A DNA stretch of 64,000 nucleotides from NCBI RefSeq assembly GCF_040218065.1, contig NZ_JAVJQE010000005.1:434001-498000 (forward strand), read 5' to 3'. The DNA is from Marivibrio sp040218065 (GTDB lineage: Bacteria; Pseudomonadota; Alphaproteobacteria; UBA8366; Aestuariispiraceae). Positions 39,412 to 48,357 of the stretch are shown piece by piece. Below the pieces are notes generated by a model. The model did not search any database. It had not been told where the DNA came from and worked only from the letters and a program-made list of their open reading frames with translations. Within the stretch, counting starts at the first letter, position 1. Each line of letters opens with the position of its first letter. Position numbers and translations under genes: made by a program.

Positions 39412-40962
39412 ATGCGCGAGAGAACCGGACGCCGTCGGCGCGGCGGCGCGGCCGCCGCCGCGATCGAGGCCGGCCCGCCGAAAAGCCCGCAGCAGGCGCA
39501 GCGGCGCGTGCGCAATCCCTATCGCCCGATCGAGATCCTCGCGGACGATGCGCTCGATCGGATCCATGACGCCTCCATAACCATCCTGGAGGAGATCGGC
39601 GTGGATTTCCTCTCCGGCGAGGCGCGCGAGATCGCCAAGACGAACGGCGCGGACGTGCGCGAAGGCTCGGAGCGCGTGCGCTTCGATCGCGCCCTGGTGA
39701 TGGAGCTGATCGCGAAGGCGCCCGAACGGGTTCGCCTCCACGCCCGCAATCCCGACCATGATCTGGAGCTCGGCGGCGACGCGCTCGCCTTCTGCATGGT
39801 GGCCAGCACGCCCAACTGCTCCGATCTGGAAGGCGGCCGCCGACGCGGGAACTTCAAGGACTATCAGGATTTCCTGCGGCTCAGCCAGCAGCTCAACATC
39901 TGCCATCTTAACGGCGGCTATCCGGTGGAGCCGATCGACCTGCCGCCCTCGACCCGGCACCTGGATGCGCTGCACGCGCTGGCGACGCTGACTGACAAAC
40001 CGTTCCACGCCTACAGCCTGGGGCGCGAACGCATCCGCGACGGGATCGAGATTGCCCGCATCGCGCGCGGCGTCGACGCGCAGACGCTGGCGCGCGAACC
40101 CAGCCTTTTCACCATCATCAACACCAATTCGCCGCTGAAGCTCGACATCCCGATGGCGCTCGGGATCATCGAGATGGCCCGGGCCGGACAGATCGTGGTG
40201 ATCACGCCCTTCACGCTCTCGGGGGCGATGGCGCCCGTGACGCTCGCCGGCGCACTCGCCCAGCAGAACGCCGAGGCGCTGGCCGGGATCGCCTTCGCCC
40301 AGATGGTGCGCCCGGGCGCGCCCTGCCTCTACGGCGGTTTCACCTCCAACGTCGACATGAAGTCCGGCGCGCCCGCCTTCGGCACGCCGGAATACACGCG
40401 CGCGGCGCAAATCAGCGGCCAGTTGGCGCGGCGTTATCGCCTGCCGTTCCGCTCCAGCAACGTCAACGCCTCCAACGCGCCCGACGCGCAAGCCGCCTAT
40501 GAGAGCGAGATGGCCGTCTGGGGCGCCGTCATGGGCGGCTGCAACATGATGATGCATGCGTTGGGGTGGATCGAAGGCGGCCTGTGCGCCAGCTTCGAGA
40601 AAGTGATCATGGACGCCGAGATTCTGCAGATGATCGCGGAGTATCTGCAGCCGATCGAGGTCTCGGAGGCGACGCTCGGCCTGGACGCCATTCGCGACGT
40701 CGGGCCGGGCGGACACTTCTTCGGCACGGCGCACACGCTGGCGCGCTATGAGAGCGCCTTCTACGCCCCGATGTTGAGCGATTGGCGGAACTTCGAGACT
40801 TGGGCCGAAGCCGGCTCGGTCGACGCGACCCGGCGCGCGCACGCGCTCTACAAGCAGCATCTCGCCGAATACGAGGCGCCGCCGATGGCGGCCGAGCGCC
40901 GCGAAGCGCTCGACGCCTTCGTCGCCAAACGCCGGGAGGAAGGCGGCGCGCCCGCCGATTGA
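39412..40962 (+). CDS. Trimethylamine methyltransferase (MttB) family protein, non-pyrrolysine
   Basis: 516 residues with an open frame and no in-frame TAG, so this is a COG5598 homologue without pyrrolysine. The barrel is recognisable in ITILEEIGVDFLSGEAREI, TPFTLSGAMAPVTLAGALAQ, YGGFTSNVDMKSGAPAFGTP and GPGGHFFGTAHTLARY. Such homologues demethylate quaternary amines such as glycine betaine or carnitine in a corrinoid pathway, but no corrinoid protein or methyl-tetrahydrofolate gene is adjacent. The N-terminus (MRERTGRRRRGGAAAAAIEA) is basic and low complexity. Confidence 0.9.
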   Translation: MRERTGRRRRGGAAAAAIEAGPPKSPQQAQRRVRNPYRPIEILADDALDRIHDASITILEEIGVDFLSGEAREIAKTNGADVREGSERVRFDRALVMELIAKAPERVRLHARNPDHDLELGGDALAFCMVASTPNCSDLEGGRRRGNFKDYQDFLRLSQQLNICHLNGGYPVEPIDLPPSTRHLDALHALATLTDKPFHAYSLGRERIRDGIEIARIARGVDAQTLAREPSLFTIINTNSPLKLDIPMALGIIEMARAGQIVVITPFTLSGAMAPVTLAGALAQQNAEALAGIAFAQMVRPGAPCLYGGFTSNVDMKSGAPAFGTPEYTRAAQISGQLARRYRLPFRSSNVNASNAPDAQAAYESEMAVWGAVMGGCNMMMHALGWIEGGLCASFEKVIMDAEILQMIAEYLQPIEVSEATLGLDAIRDVGPGGHFFGTAHTLARYESAFYAPMLSDWRNFETWAEAGSVDATRRAHALYKQHLAEYEAPPMAAERREALDAFVAKRREEGGAPAD

Positions 40963-41540
40963 TGCGGGCGCTGCTGTTCGCACTCCTAATGCCGGCGCTC
41001 GCCGGCTGCGCGCTCCTCGAACCGCCGCCAGCTCCGTACGACCCGCAACGGTTTCGGGACGATCCCGACGCATACGGCCTCGTGGTCGCGGACGTGGCGG
41101 CGGGGACGCTGTCGGGCTGGGCGCTCGTGCTGCAGGAGGCGGGCGGCGCCGAGGCGATCTTCCGCCCGCCCGCGGGAACACGCCCGCCGCGCGGCGTAGT
41201 CGCGATCGCCCGCGCCCTGCCGCCCGGTCGCTGGCGCCCGGTGCGGGTGATGGCGGTCGAGGACGGCCGGCCCTGCGGCGCGGGCGACGCCGCCCCGCTC
41301 ACCCGCGCGGTCTATTCGGCGCAGTTGGACGGGCGCGCGCAGGCCTTCGACCTGAGAGCGGGCGAGTCCCTCTATCTCGGCCGCCTCGGGATCACGGCCG
41401 ACCTGTTCGATTGCGACGGCGCGCAACTGACTGTGCGGGCAAGCGCCGGCGCGGCCCAGCGCGCGACGGAGCGCGTCGGTCATGCGCTGGACGCCCGCCG
41501 CCTTTTTCCTGAGACGCCGCTGGATCTGCGGACGGATTAG
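40962..41540 (+). CDS. Hypothetical lipoprotein
   Basis: 192 residues. A signal peptide with lipobox LAGC (MRALLFALLMPALAGCALLE) gives a lipidated Cys at 16. The mature part is beta-like, with DPDAYGLVVADVAAGTLSGW and SLYLGRLGITADLFDCDG; an internal Cys pair could form a disulfide. The ATG shares a base with the MttB stop, so translation is coupled. Function unknown. Confidence 0.75.
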   Translation: MRALLFALLMPALAGCALLEPPPAPYDPQRFRDDPDAYGLVVADVAAGTLSGWALVLQEAGGAEAIFRPPAGTRPPRGVVAIARALPPGRWRPVRVMAVEDGRPCGAGDAAPLTRAVYSAQLDGRAQAFDLRAGESLYLGRLGITADLFDCDGAQLTVRASAGAAQRATERVGHALDARRLFPETPLDLRTD

Positions 41541-41560
41541 GCCGTTCAGAAAATCAGCCT

Positions 41561-41592
41561 CCCCCTTTTACCGGGAGAAGTTTGGAAGGGGG
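41561..41592. repeat. REP-like intergenic palindrome
   Basis: CCCCCTT...AAGGGGG, with an internal CCGGGAGAAGTTT, lies between convergent genes. It resembles the widespread CTCCCCC-GGGGGAG type intergenic repeats of alphaproteobacteria; it may serve as a terminator. A related element lies at 46652-46679. Confidence 0.4.
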
Positions 41593-41670
41593 CGAGCGAT
41601 CTTCCGCCGGAAGCCCGCCTCGGCGCTGTGCGCCGGGAGCTTTCTTTGCAGCGCGCCTTGCGGCTCCGAC

Positions 41671-42387
41671 TCAAGAGTGAGGAGGGGTCAGAGCGCCCAG
41701 TGGCGAGCGCTGCCGCCCCGCCTCGTCGAAATTCTCCGGCGCCAGCCATTGGGAGAAAGCCTGCTTCATCGCCGGCCATTCGTGATCCAGGATCGAGAAC
41801 CAGGCGGTGTCGCGGTTGCGGCCCTTGTAGACGCCCGCCTGCCGGAAGACGCCTTCGAAGGTGAAGCCGAGGCGCTCGGCCGCGCGGCGCGAGGCGGCGT
41901 TGAGCGCATTGCACTTCCACTCATAGCGCCGATAGCCGAGATCATCGAAGACATGACCCATCATCAGCGCCATCGCCTCCGTCGCGGCGGGGGTGCGCTG
42001 CAGGCGGGGGCTGTAGTGGATGTGGCCGACCTCGATCGACCCGGCCTCCGGCGCGATCCGCAGATAGCTGGCGAGGCCCGCGGGCGCGTCGCTCGCCGTC
42101 TCCAGGATCGCGTAGAAGAACGGATCTTCCTGCGGGGCCATGCGGGCGAGCCAATCCGCGTAGTCCTCCCACCGCTCGAACGGGCCGTAGGGCAAATAGG
42201 TCCAACTGGCCCCGGTCTCGTCCTGGCGGTCGGCGTCGAACAGGGCGCGGCCGTGGCGCGCGGGATCGAGGCGTTCCAGACGGCAGAAGCGTCCTGCGAG
42301 GGATCGCCCGTCCGGCCGGGGGCGCGGCGTCCAGTCGTCGACGGGCGGGCCGATCGGTTGGCCCAGATGATTGGCGTGGTCGGTCAT
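41671..42387 (-). CDS. GNAT-family N-acetyltransferase (RimJ/RimL-like)
   Basis: 238 residues. The acetyl-CoA fold is seen in AGLASYLRIAPEAGSIEVGH and the C-terminal strand-helix YRRYEWKCNALNAASRRAAE followed by RLGFTFEGVFRQAGVYKGRN. The RimJ/L class acylates protein N-termini, small amines or antibiotics; the target is unknown. Nothing else is linked in an operon. Confidence 0.9.
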   Translation of the reverse strand: MTDHANHLGQPIGPPVDDWTPRPRPDGRSLAGRFCRLERLDPARHGRALFDADRQDETGASWTYLPYGPFERWEDYADWLARMAPQEDPFFYAILETASDAPAGLASYLRIAPEAGSIEVGHIHYSPRLQRTPAATEAMALMMGHVFDDLGYRRYEWKCNALNAASRRAAERLGFTFEGVFRQAGVYKGRNRDTAWFSILDHEWPAMKQAFSQWLAPENFDEAGRQRSPLGALTPPHS

Positions 42388-42532
42388 GGGGGCGGGCGCT
42401 CCTGGCTGATCGCGCGCGGGACGTCTCCCTCATAGCCTCGCCGGCCCTGCGACCCCAGCGCCATTTTCGAAGGATCGACAGGACCGGCGCGGGGGATTAT
42501 CGAAGAGAAGCTTCAGCTTGGGAGACGCGAGG

Positions 42533-42949
42533 ATGCCCGACGCCCTGTTCCATCTCGCCTTCAACGTCCGCGATCTGGACGCGGCGCGCGCCTTCTACGT
42601 CGATCTGTTGGGATGCCGGGAAGGGCGCAGCGCGCCGACGTGGGTCGATGTGGACTTCTTCGGCCATCAGCTGTCGCTCCATATGGGAGAGCCGTTCGCG
42701 ACGGCCGCGACCGGCCAGGTCGGCGCGCACCAGGTGCCGATGCCGCATCTGGGCGCGATTCTGCCCTATCAGGACTGGCGGGCGCTGGCCGACCGGCTGG
42801 AGGCGGCGGGCCTCGACTTCGTGATCCCGCCGACCGCGCGCTTCGAGGGCGAGCCGGGCGAGCAATGGACCATGTTCTTCCGCGATCCCAGCGGCAATCC
42901 GATCGAAATCAAGGGCTTCAAGGACATGGGCCAAGTCTGGGCGCGCTGA
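42533..42949 (+). CDS. VOC-family protein (glyoxalase/dioxygenase fold)
   Basis: 138 residues from the ATG at 42533. Two beta-alpha-beta-beta-beta modules are evident: LFHLAFNVRDLDAARAFYVD and later FRDPSGNPIEIKGFKD. Metal ligands are likely in the first-strand His and the terminal Glu of PSGNPIEIK. The reaction is not predictable. It is convergent with the hydratase gene. Confidence 0.88.
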   Translation: MPDALFHLAFNVRDLDAARAFYVDLLGCREGRSAPTWVDVDFFGHQLSLHMGEPFATAATGQVGAHQVPMPHLGAILPYQDWRALADRLEAAGLDFVIPPTARFEGEPGEQWTMFFRDPSGNPIEIKGFKDMGQVWAR

Positions 42950-42956
42950 CGCCCGC

Positions 42957-43778
42957 TCAGTATTCGCCCATCTCCACCGACACGACCCCCAGCGCCTCGA
43001 ACTCGGCGTCGGCCGTCTGGCCGGGCTGGAGCGCGAAGATCTCCGTCACCACGCCCGTCGTCACCACGTCGCCGGCCTTCAGGCCGATCCCGCGGGTCGA
43101 GAGGTGGTTCGCCGCCCAGGTCAGCGCGGCGAGCGGCCCGCCCATCGCGGCGGCGCCGGTCCCGCGCGTCTTGGCGGCCCCGTCGATCGTGACCGTAACG
43201 CCGAGCGCCGCAAGGTCGAACGCCGCCCAATCCGCCGTCCCTTCGCCCAGCACGAAGGCGGCGTTGGCCCCGCAGTCGGCGACGAACCAGAAGGGGTTGG
43301 CGGCGAAGCCGTCGGTCCCGGCGGCGCCGACTGCGGGCTGGTCGCGGATCCGGCGGTCGATCAGCTCGAATGCCGGGTGCAGGGTGCCGGCGGCGGCGCG
43401 CACCTCGTCCTGCGAATAGGGCGCGTCGCGCGGGGGCAGGGCGACCGCCATACGGAAGGCGAATTCCGGCTCGACGATCCGAAGCGCGTGCGCCGGCGTT
43501 GCGATCGCGGCCGGGCTGTCGGTCGCCCAGCGTTCGAACAGCGGCCCGATGAAGGGGCCGTCGACCCCCAGGCGGTCCTGCGCGGTCTTGCTGGTGGCCC
43601 CGATCTTCCAACCCACGACAGGGCTTTCGGTCACCGCGATCAGCGCGTCCTGGATGGCGTAGGCCGCCTCCCAGCTCTGCGGATCCGGGCCCGGCGGCGC
43701 GTCGAGCTTGCGACCCTCCGCGCGCGCCTCGGCCAGAGCGCGCGCGAGGGCGCGCGGACCCTCGTCGTCGCCGGTCAC
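42957..43778 (-). CDS. 2-keto-4-pentenoate hydratase / fumarylacetoacetase-like protein
   Basis: 273 residues from the GTG at 43778. The FAH-fold motifs are VVGWKIGATSKTAQDRLGV, VEPEFAFRM (metal-binding Glu), FELIDRR and KAGDVVTTGVVTE. It hydrates or decarboxylates 2-oxo acids in catabolic pathways. GTG overlaps the aminotransferase stop (four bases, GTGA), so it follows that gene in one operon. Confidence 0.88.
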   Translation of the reverse strand: MTGDDEGPRALARALAEARAEGRKLDAPPGPDPQSWEAAYAIQDALIAVTESPVVGWKIGATSKTAQDRLGVDGPFIGPLFERWATDSPAAIATPAHALRIVEPEFAFRMAVALPPRDAPYSQDEVRAAAGTLHPAFELIDRRIRDQPAVGAAGTDGFAANPFWFVADCGANAAFVLGEGTADWAAFDLAALGVTVTIDGAAKTRGTGAAAMGGPLAALTWAANHLSTRGIGLKAGDVVTTGVVTEIFALQPGQTADAEFEALGVVSVEMGEY

Positions 43779-44983
43779 GAGAGCTTCTCGCACGCCCGCT
43801 GGATGCGCGTGCAGGCCTCCTCCAGCGCCTCGGTCGAGGTGGCGTAGGAGATCCGGAAGTAGGGCGACAGCCCGAACGCCTCGCCGTGGACGCAGGCGAC
43901 GCCTTCGCTCTCCAGAAGGTATTTCACGAAGGCCTCGTCGCTGTCGATCTCGACCCCCTCGGGCGTCTTCTTGCCCAGCACGCCGGCGCAGGAAGGGTAG
44001 ACGTAGAAGGCGCCTTCGGGCGTCAGGCACTCGACGCCGGCGCAGGCGTTCAGCTTGGAGACGACGAGGTCCCGGCGCCCCTTGAAGACCTTGTTGTGCG
44101 CGTCGATGAAGTCGTGCGGGCCGTCCAGCGCGTCGATCGCCGCCCACTGCACGAAGGTCGCGGGCGAGGTGACGGATTGCGAGTTAAGCTTGTTCATCTG
44201 CTTGATCAGATCGGCGTTTCCGGCCGCGTAGCCGAGCCGCCAGCCGGTCATGCAATAGGCCTTCGAGAGGCCGTTCAGCGTCAGCGTGCGCTCGTAAAGG
44301 TCGGGCGCGGCCTGGGCGATGGTCGCGAACTCGAAGCCGTCATAGACGATGTGCTCGTACATATCGTCGGTCATGACGTGGACGTGGGCGTGCTTGTCCT
44401 CAAGCAGCACGTCGGCCAGCGCCTTCAGCTCGTCCGTCGTGTAGCAGGCGCCGGTCGGGTTCGACGGGCTGTTCAGCATCAGCCATTTCGTCTTCGGCGT
44501 GATCGCGGCCCGCAGCTGGTCCGGCGTCAGCTTGAAGCCCTTGTCGGCGGGGCAGTCGACGACCACCGGCTCGCCCTCAGCCAGCATGGTGATGTCGGTG
44601 TAGCTGACCCAATAGGGCGCGGGGATGATCACCTCATCGCCCGGGTTCATCGTCGCCATCAGGGCGTTGAAGATGGTCTGCTTGCCGCCGCAGCCGACCG
44701 AGATCTGGTCGGGCGTGTATTTCAGATCATTGTCGCGCTCGAACTTGCGGCAGATCGCCTCGCGCAGCGGCAGGATGCCGGGCGGGGGGCCGTATTTCGT
44801 CTTGCCGTCCGCGATCGCCTTGTGGGCGGCCTCCTTGATGTGATCGGGGGTGTCGAAATCCGGCTCGCCGGCGCCCAGCCCGATGACGTCGACCCCTTGC
44901 GCCTTCAGCTCGTTCGCCTTCGCGGTCACGGCGACGGTCGGCGAGGGTTTGATGCGGCTCATACGGTCGGCGATGAAGCCCAT
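43775..44983 (-). CDS. Aspartate aminotransferase (class I PLP)
   Basis: 402 residues from the ATG at 44983, preceded by GGAGGA. The Rhizobium-type AspAT signature is present: SRIKPSPTVAVTAKANELK, GAGEPDFDTPDHIKEAA, the LNSPSNPTGACYT loop, and the PLP lysine LNGLSKAYCMTGWRLGYA. It transaminates aspartate with 2-oxoglutarate, perhaps also prephenate as in related enzymes. An in-frame upstream ATG at 45058 has worse context. Confidence 0.94.
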   Translation of the reverse strand: MGFIADRMSRIKPSPTVAVTAKANELKAQGVDVIGLGAGEPDFDTPDHIKEAAHKAIADGKTKYGPPPGILPLREAICRKFERDNDLKYTPDQISVGCGGKQTIFNALMATMNPGDEVIIPAPYWVSYTDITMLAEGEPVVVDCPADKGFKLTPDQLRAAITPKTKWLMLNSPSNPTGACYTTDELKALADVLLEDKHAHVHVMTDDMYEHIVYDGFEFATIAQAAPDLYERTLTLNGLSKAYCMTGWRLGYAAGNADLIKQMNKLNSQSVTSPATFVQWAAIDALDGPHDFIDAHNKVFKGRRDLVVSKLNACAGVECLTPEGAFYVYPSCAGVLGKKTPEGVEIDSDEAFVKYLLESEGVACVHGEAFGLSPYFRISYATSTEALEEACTRIQRACEKLS

Positions 44984-45094
44984 GACGTCTGTCCTCCAAA
45001 GGGGTCGGTCGGGAAAATCGAGTGCGCGCACCATAAGCCCGCGCCGCCGGGCGATCAATTGGGCTGGGCCCGACCGGCCCGCGACGAGCGCGCC

Positions 45095-46465
45095 TTATCG
45101 CGTCGCGACGAAGACGACCCAGGCGCTGAGGGCGCTGGCGGTCACGGCGACGTAGATCCCGTTCCAGATCAGCCCGACCCGCCGCGCGCTGACATGCCCG
45201 AACGAGCCGACCAGGAGCGTCGTGGCCGTATAGGGCGAGGTGACGCCGGAGAGCGCCCATCCGGCGGTGATCGCGACCACCACCGCGCTCGGCTGGACGC
45301 CCAGCGCCGGGGCGCCCGGCAGCAAGGGCGCTACGAGCGAGACCGCCAGGATCGGGTTCATGCCGATCTGGCCGGCGATCGGAATGAACCACATGACCGC
45401 CAACAGCAGCGCCCACGCCGGCGGCGCCGTGAGGTCCAGGCCCAAATCCGTCATCAACGGGGCCAGCAGCGCCGAGCCCAGCGTCCCGATATAGCCCGCT
45501 GTCGTCAGCAACAGGACTTCCGCGCGGTAGTCCGGCAACTCGACGTCGACGAAGCGTGCGACGCGCGCGGCGATCCGTCTCCCGCCGCCGCCCTGCAAGA
45601 CGATCCAGGCGAGCGAGACCAGCGGCGCCGTCACCATCACCACCGCCACCGCCCGCAAGGCGGTCGCCTGCTGCAACAGCCCGACGGATCCGACCAGAAT
45701 CGTCAGCAGCAGGATCAGGGGCAGAATGCGGCTCCAGCCGCCTTCCGCCCGTCGGCGCGCCGGGCGCGGTCCGACGATCTTCGGCTTCACCACCGTGTCC
45801 ACCGCCCAGCCGAGACCGATCATCAACAGCGCGCTGACCGCGCACCAGGGCGCGGCCGCCGCCCAACTGGACCCCGGCACGAGCGACAGCGAGACCGCCA
45901 TCGCGAAGGCGAGCGGCGACCAGGGCAGGGTCGCCGTGAAGCCGCGCTGGATCGCCAACAGCATGCGGCGCACGCGGATCTCCGCGATCTCGCGGTTCTT
46001 CTCCTCCCGCGCGCTCGCCTCCGCCAGCCCGCCCAGCAGCGCGATCGCGCCGTAGCTCAGCACCAGCGCGAAGAGATGGCCGCCCGCCGTCAGCGCCGCA
46101 TAGCGCCGACCGGGCGGCTGGTCCGCCAGGAACTGTCCGCACCGGCTGATCGCCGGCGAGCCCGAGGCGGCCGAGCGCAGCCAGGCGAGCGCGACGAAGA
46201 ACCCGGCGATGAAGCCCGCGCTCACCAAGGCTCGCTCGATCAGCGGCCAGGGCGCCTCGCGCCCGATCAGCGCCCAGGCGGTCAGTCCCGCGCTCACCGC
46301 CAGAAAGGGCCAGCGCCCCTTGCCGACCTGCGGAGCGATCAGCGCCCAGGCCAGCGCCGTCGCCCCGCCGGCGCCGACATAGACCGCGCGCAGATCCAGC
46401 CACTCCGCCGCCGCGACGGCGAGCGAGATCAACAGCAACAGCGGGCCGAGCAAGCGGTCGGGCAA
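45095..46465 (-). CDS. Polytopic membrane protein, permease-like
   Basis: 456 residues with roughly ten to twelve hydrophobic helices. A conserved-looking loop GWALSGVTSPYTATTLLVGS near the C-terminus resembles ion-transporter/anion permease families, but I cannot name the family. No signal peptide, no ATP-binding motif. It is 111 nt from the aminotransferase; the operon link is uncertain. The start region (MPDRLLGPLLLLISLAVAAA) is a normal first helix. Confidence 0.7.
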   Translation of the reverse strand: MPDRLLGPLLLLISLAVAAAEWLDLRAVYVGAGGATALAWALIAPQVGKGRWPFLAVSAGLTAWALIGREAPWPLIERALVSAGFIAGFFVALAWLRSAASGSPAISRCGQFLADQPPGRRYAALTAGGHLFALVLSYGAIALLGGLAEASAREEKNREIAEIRVRRMLLAIQRGFTATLPWSPLAFAMAVSLSLVPGSSWAAAAPWCAVSALLMIGLGWAVDTVVKPKIVGPRPARRRAEGGWSRILPLILLLTILVGSVGLLQQATALRAVAVVMVTAPLVSLAWIVLQGGGGRRIAARVARFVDVELPDYRAEVLLLTTAGYIGTLGSALLAPLMTDLGLDLTAPPAWALLLAVMWFIPIAGQIGMNPILAVSLVAPLLPGAPALGVQPSAVVVAITAGWALSGVTSPYTATTLLVGSFGHVSARRVGLIWNGIYVAVTASALSAWVVFVATR

Positions 46466-46651
46466 GGGTCGGTCTCGGGTCTGTGGTCAGGCGCGCCCAC
46501 TAAACGCCGCCGATTGCTGCACCGCAACCCGATGGCGGGATAGACTGTTGTGCCGCGCAGGCGCCCGCGGGCGCGCCAGCGGCTTTGGGAGGGTGAGGGG
46601 ATGGCGCGGATCGGCAAAGACCTGGACTTGCAGCCGCCATCCCTCACCCCG

Positions 46652-46679
46652 TCCCTCTCCCCTCTGAAGGGGAGAGGGA
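46652..46679. repeat. REP-like palindrome
   Basis: TCCCTCTCCCC (46652-46662) / GGGGAGAGGGA (46669-46679) with loop TCTGAA lies in the gap after the ABC operon. It is a typical intergenic repeat and could also stop the ABC operon transcript. Confidence 0.55.
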
Positions 46680-46695
46680 GAGTCGAGCCGTCGCC

Positions 46696-48339
46696 TCAAA
46701 TCCCCCGATCGCGGAGCTGTTCGCCGCGCTCTTTGAGCAGGCGGTCGAGCCAGTCGGGGTCCATCTCCGGCACCGAGCTCAACAGCAGGTCCGTATAAGA
46801 ATGGTGCGGCGGCGTGAACATCTCGGTCTTGGGGCCGGATTCGACGACCTTGCCCTGCTGCATCACCACCACCTCGTCGGCGATCGCCTTCACGGTCGCG
46901 AGATCATGGGTGATGAACATGTAGGCGAGGTCGAATTCGTCCTGGAGCTTGATCAGGAGCTTCAGGATCTCCTCGCCGACCAGCTGATCGAGCGCGCTCG
47001 TCACCTCGTCGCACAGGATCACCTCCGGATCCGCGGCCAGCGCCCGGGCGATCGAGATGCGCTGTTTCTGGCCGCCGGACACCTCGGTCGCCAGCCGGTC
47101 GATATAGTCGTCCGGCTCGAGTTCGATGAGGCGGAGGAGGTCGCGAATGCGCTCTTCCTTCTTCTTGCCCTCCAGGCCGAGATAGAAGCTGAGCGGTCGG
47201 CCGATCACGTCGCGGATCTTGTGCTTCGGGTTCAGCGCCGTGTCGGGCATTTGATAGATCATCTGCATGCGGCGCAGCTGATCCTTGGGCCGCTGGTTGT
47301 AGGCGGCGGGCAGCGGCTCGCCGTTATACTCCACATGCCCGGCGGTCGGCGGCAGCAGGCCGGTGATGACGCGCGCCGTCGTGCTCTTGCCCGATCCGGA
47401 TTCGCCGACGACGGCGACCGTGCGCTTCTTGTGCACGTCGAAGCTGACGTCGAACAGCACCGGCGATTTGCCGTAGGCGGCGTCGACGTTTTTCACCGAC
47501 AGGATCGGCGTATCGCCCTCCGGACGCGGCGCCTCCTCCTTGGAGAGTTCGCGCACCGACAGGAGCCGCTCGGTGTAGTCCTCCTGCGGCTGCTTCAACA
47601 TCGCGTGGGTCTCGCCCTCTTCGACGAGGTCGCCGTGGCGCATCACCATGATGCGGTCGGCCATCTGCGCGACGACGGCCAGGTCGTGGGTGACGTAGAT
47701 CGCCGCCGTGTTGAATTGACGGACGATATCCTTGATCGCCGCCATCACCTCGATCTGGGTGGTGACGTCCAGCGCGGTCGTCGGCTCGTCGAAGATGATG
47801 AGGTCGGGCCGGCAGCTCATCGCCATCGCGGTCATCATGCGCTGCAGCTGCCCGCCCGAGACCTGGTGGGGATAGCGGAAGCCGATGGTCTCCGGCTCCG
47901 GCAGGTGCAGGCGCTCGTAAAGATCCTTAGCGGCTTTCTCAGCCTCCTCGCGGCTCAAGACGCCGTGCAGCGTCGGGGCCTCGCAATATTGGTCGATCAG
48001 CCGGTGCGCCGGGTTGAAGGCCGCTGCGGCCGATTGCGCGACATAGGCGATGCGACTGCCGCGCAGCTTACGCTTCTGCGACAGCGGGGCCTTGGCGAGA
48101 TCGACGCCGTCGAACCAGATCTCTCCGGCCGAGATGCGGCAGCCGTCGCGCGCGTAGCCGAGCGCGGCCAGCCCGATCGTCGACTTCCCGGCGCCCGATT
48201 CGCCGATCAGCCCCAGCACTTCGCCCCGGCGCAGCGTCACGTCGACGCCGTGGACGATCTCGATCCACTGCTCGTCCGCGCGGCCTTCGATTCGAAGGCC
48301 CTTTATCTCCAGGATGACGTCGTCGTCTTTCGCGGCCAT
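46696..48339 (-). CDS. Fused peptide-type ABC transporter ATPase (two nucleotide-binding domains)
   Basis: 547 residues holding two ABC domains like DppD-DppF in one chain. Domain 1: Walker A GLIGESGAGKSTIG, signature VSGGQLQRM, Walker B LIIFDEPTTALD. Domain 2: Walker A VVGESGSGKSTTAR, signature VSGGQKQRISIARAL, Walker B VILCDEVTSALD. Note that the second Walker B-D loop reads EVTSALD instead of EPTSALD. It powers an oligopeptide-type importer and is the last gene of the unit. Confidence 0.95.
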   Translation of the reverse strand: MAAKDDDVILEIKGLRIEGRADEQWIEIVHGVDVTLRRGEVLGLIGESGAGKSTIGLAALGYARDGCRISAGEIWFDGVDLAKAPLSQKRKLRGSRIAYVAQSAAAAFNPAHRLIDQYCEAPTLHGVLSREEAEKAAKDLYERLHLPEPETIGFRYPHQVSGGQLQRMMTAMAMSCRPDLIIFDEPTTALDVTTQIEVMAAIKDIVRQFNTAAIYVTHDLAVVAQMADRIMVMRHGDLVEEGETHAMLKQPQEDYTERLLSVRELSKEEAPRPEGDTPILSVKNVDAAYGKSPVLFDVSFDVHKKRTVAVVGESGSGKSTTARVITGLLPPTAGHVEYNGEPLPAAYNQRPKDQLRRMQMIYQMPDTALNPKHKIRDVIGRPLSFYLGLEGKKKEERIRDLLRLIELEPDDYIDRLATEVSGGQKQRISIARALAADPEVILCDEVTSALDQLVGEEILKLLIKLQDEFDLAYMFITHDLATVKAIADEVVVMQQGKVVESGPKTEMFTPPHHSYTDLLLSSVPEMDPDWLDRLLKERGEQLRDRGI

Positions 48340-48357
48340 CGATCCGTCTCCTTCGCC

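Noticed and set aside
39412..40962. MttB as a pyrrolysine enzyme
   Set aside because: There is no in-frame TAG anywhere in the gene and no pyl genes in the window.
43886..46543. An 885-residue plus-strand open frame across aminotransferase and permease genes
   Set aside because: It is a mirror of well-supported minus-strand genes; sequence is Arg/Gly/Asp-rich without domains.
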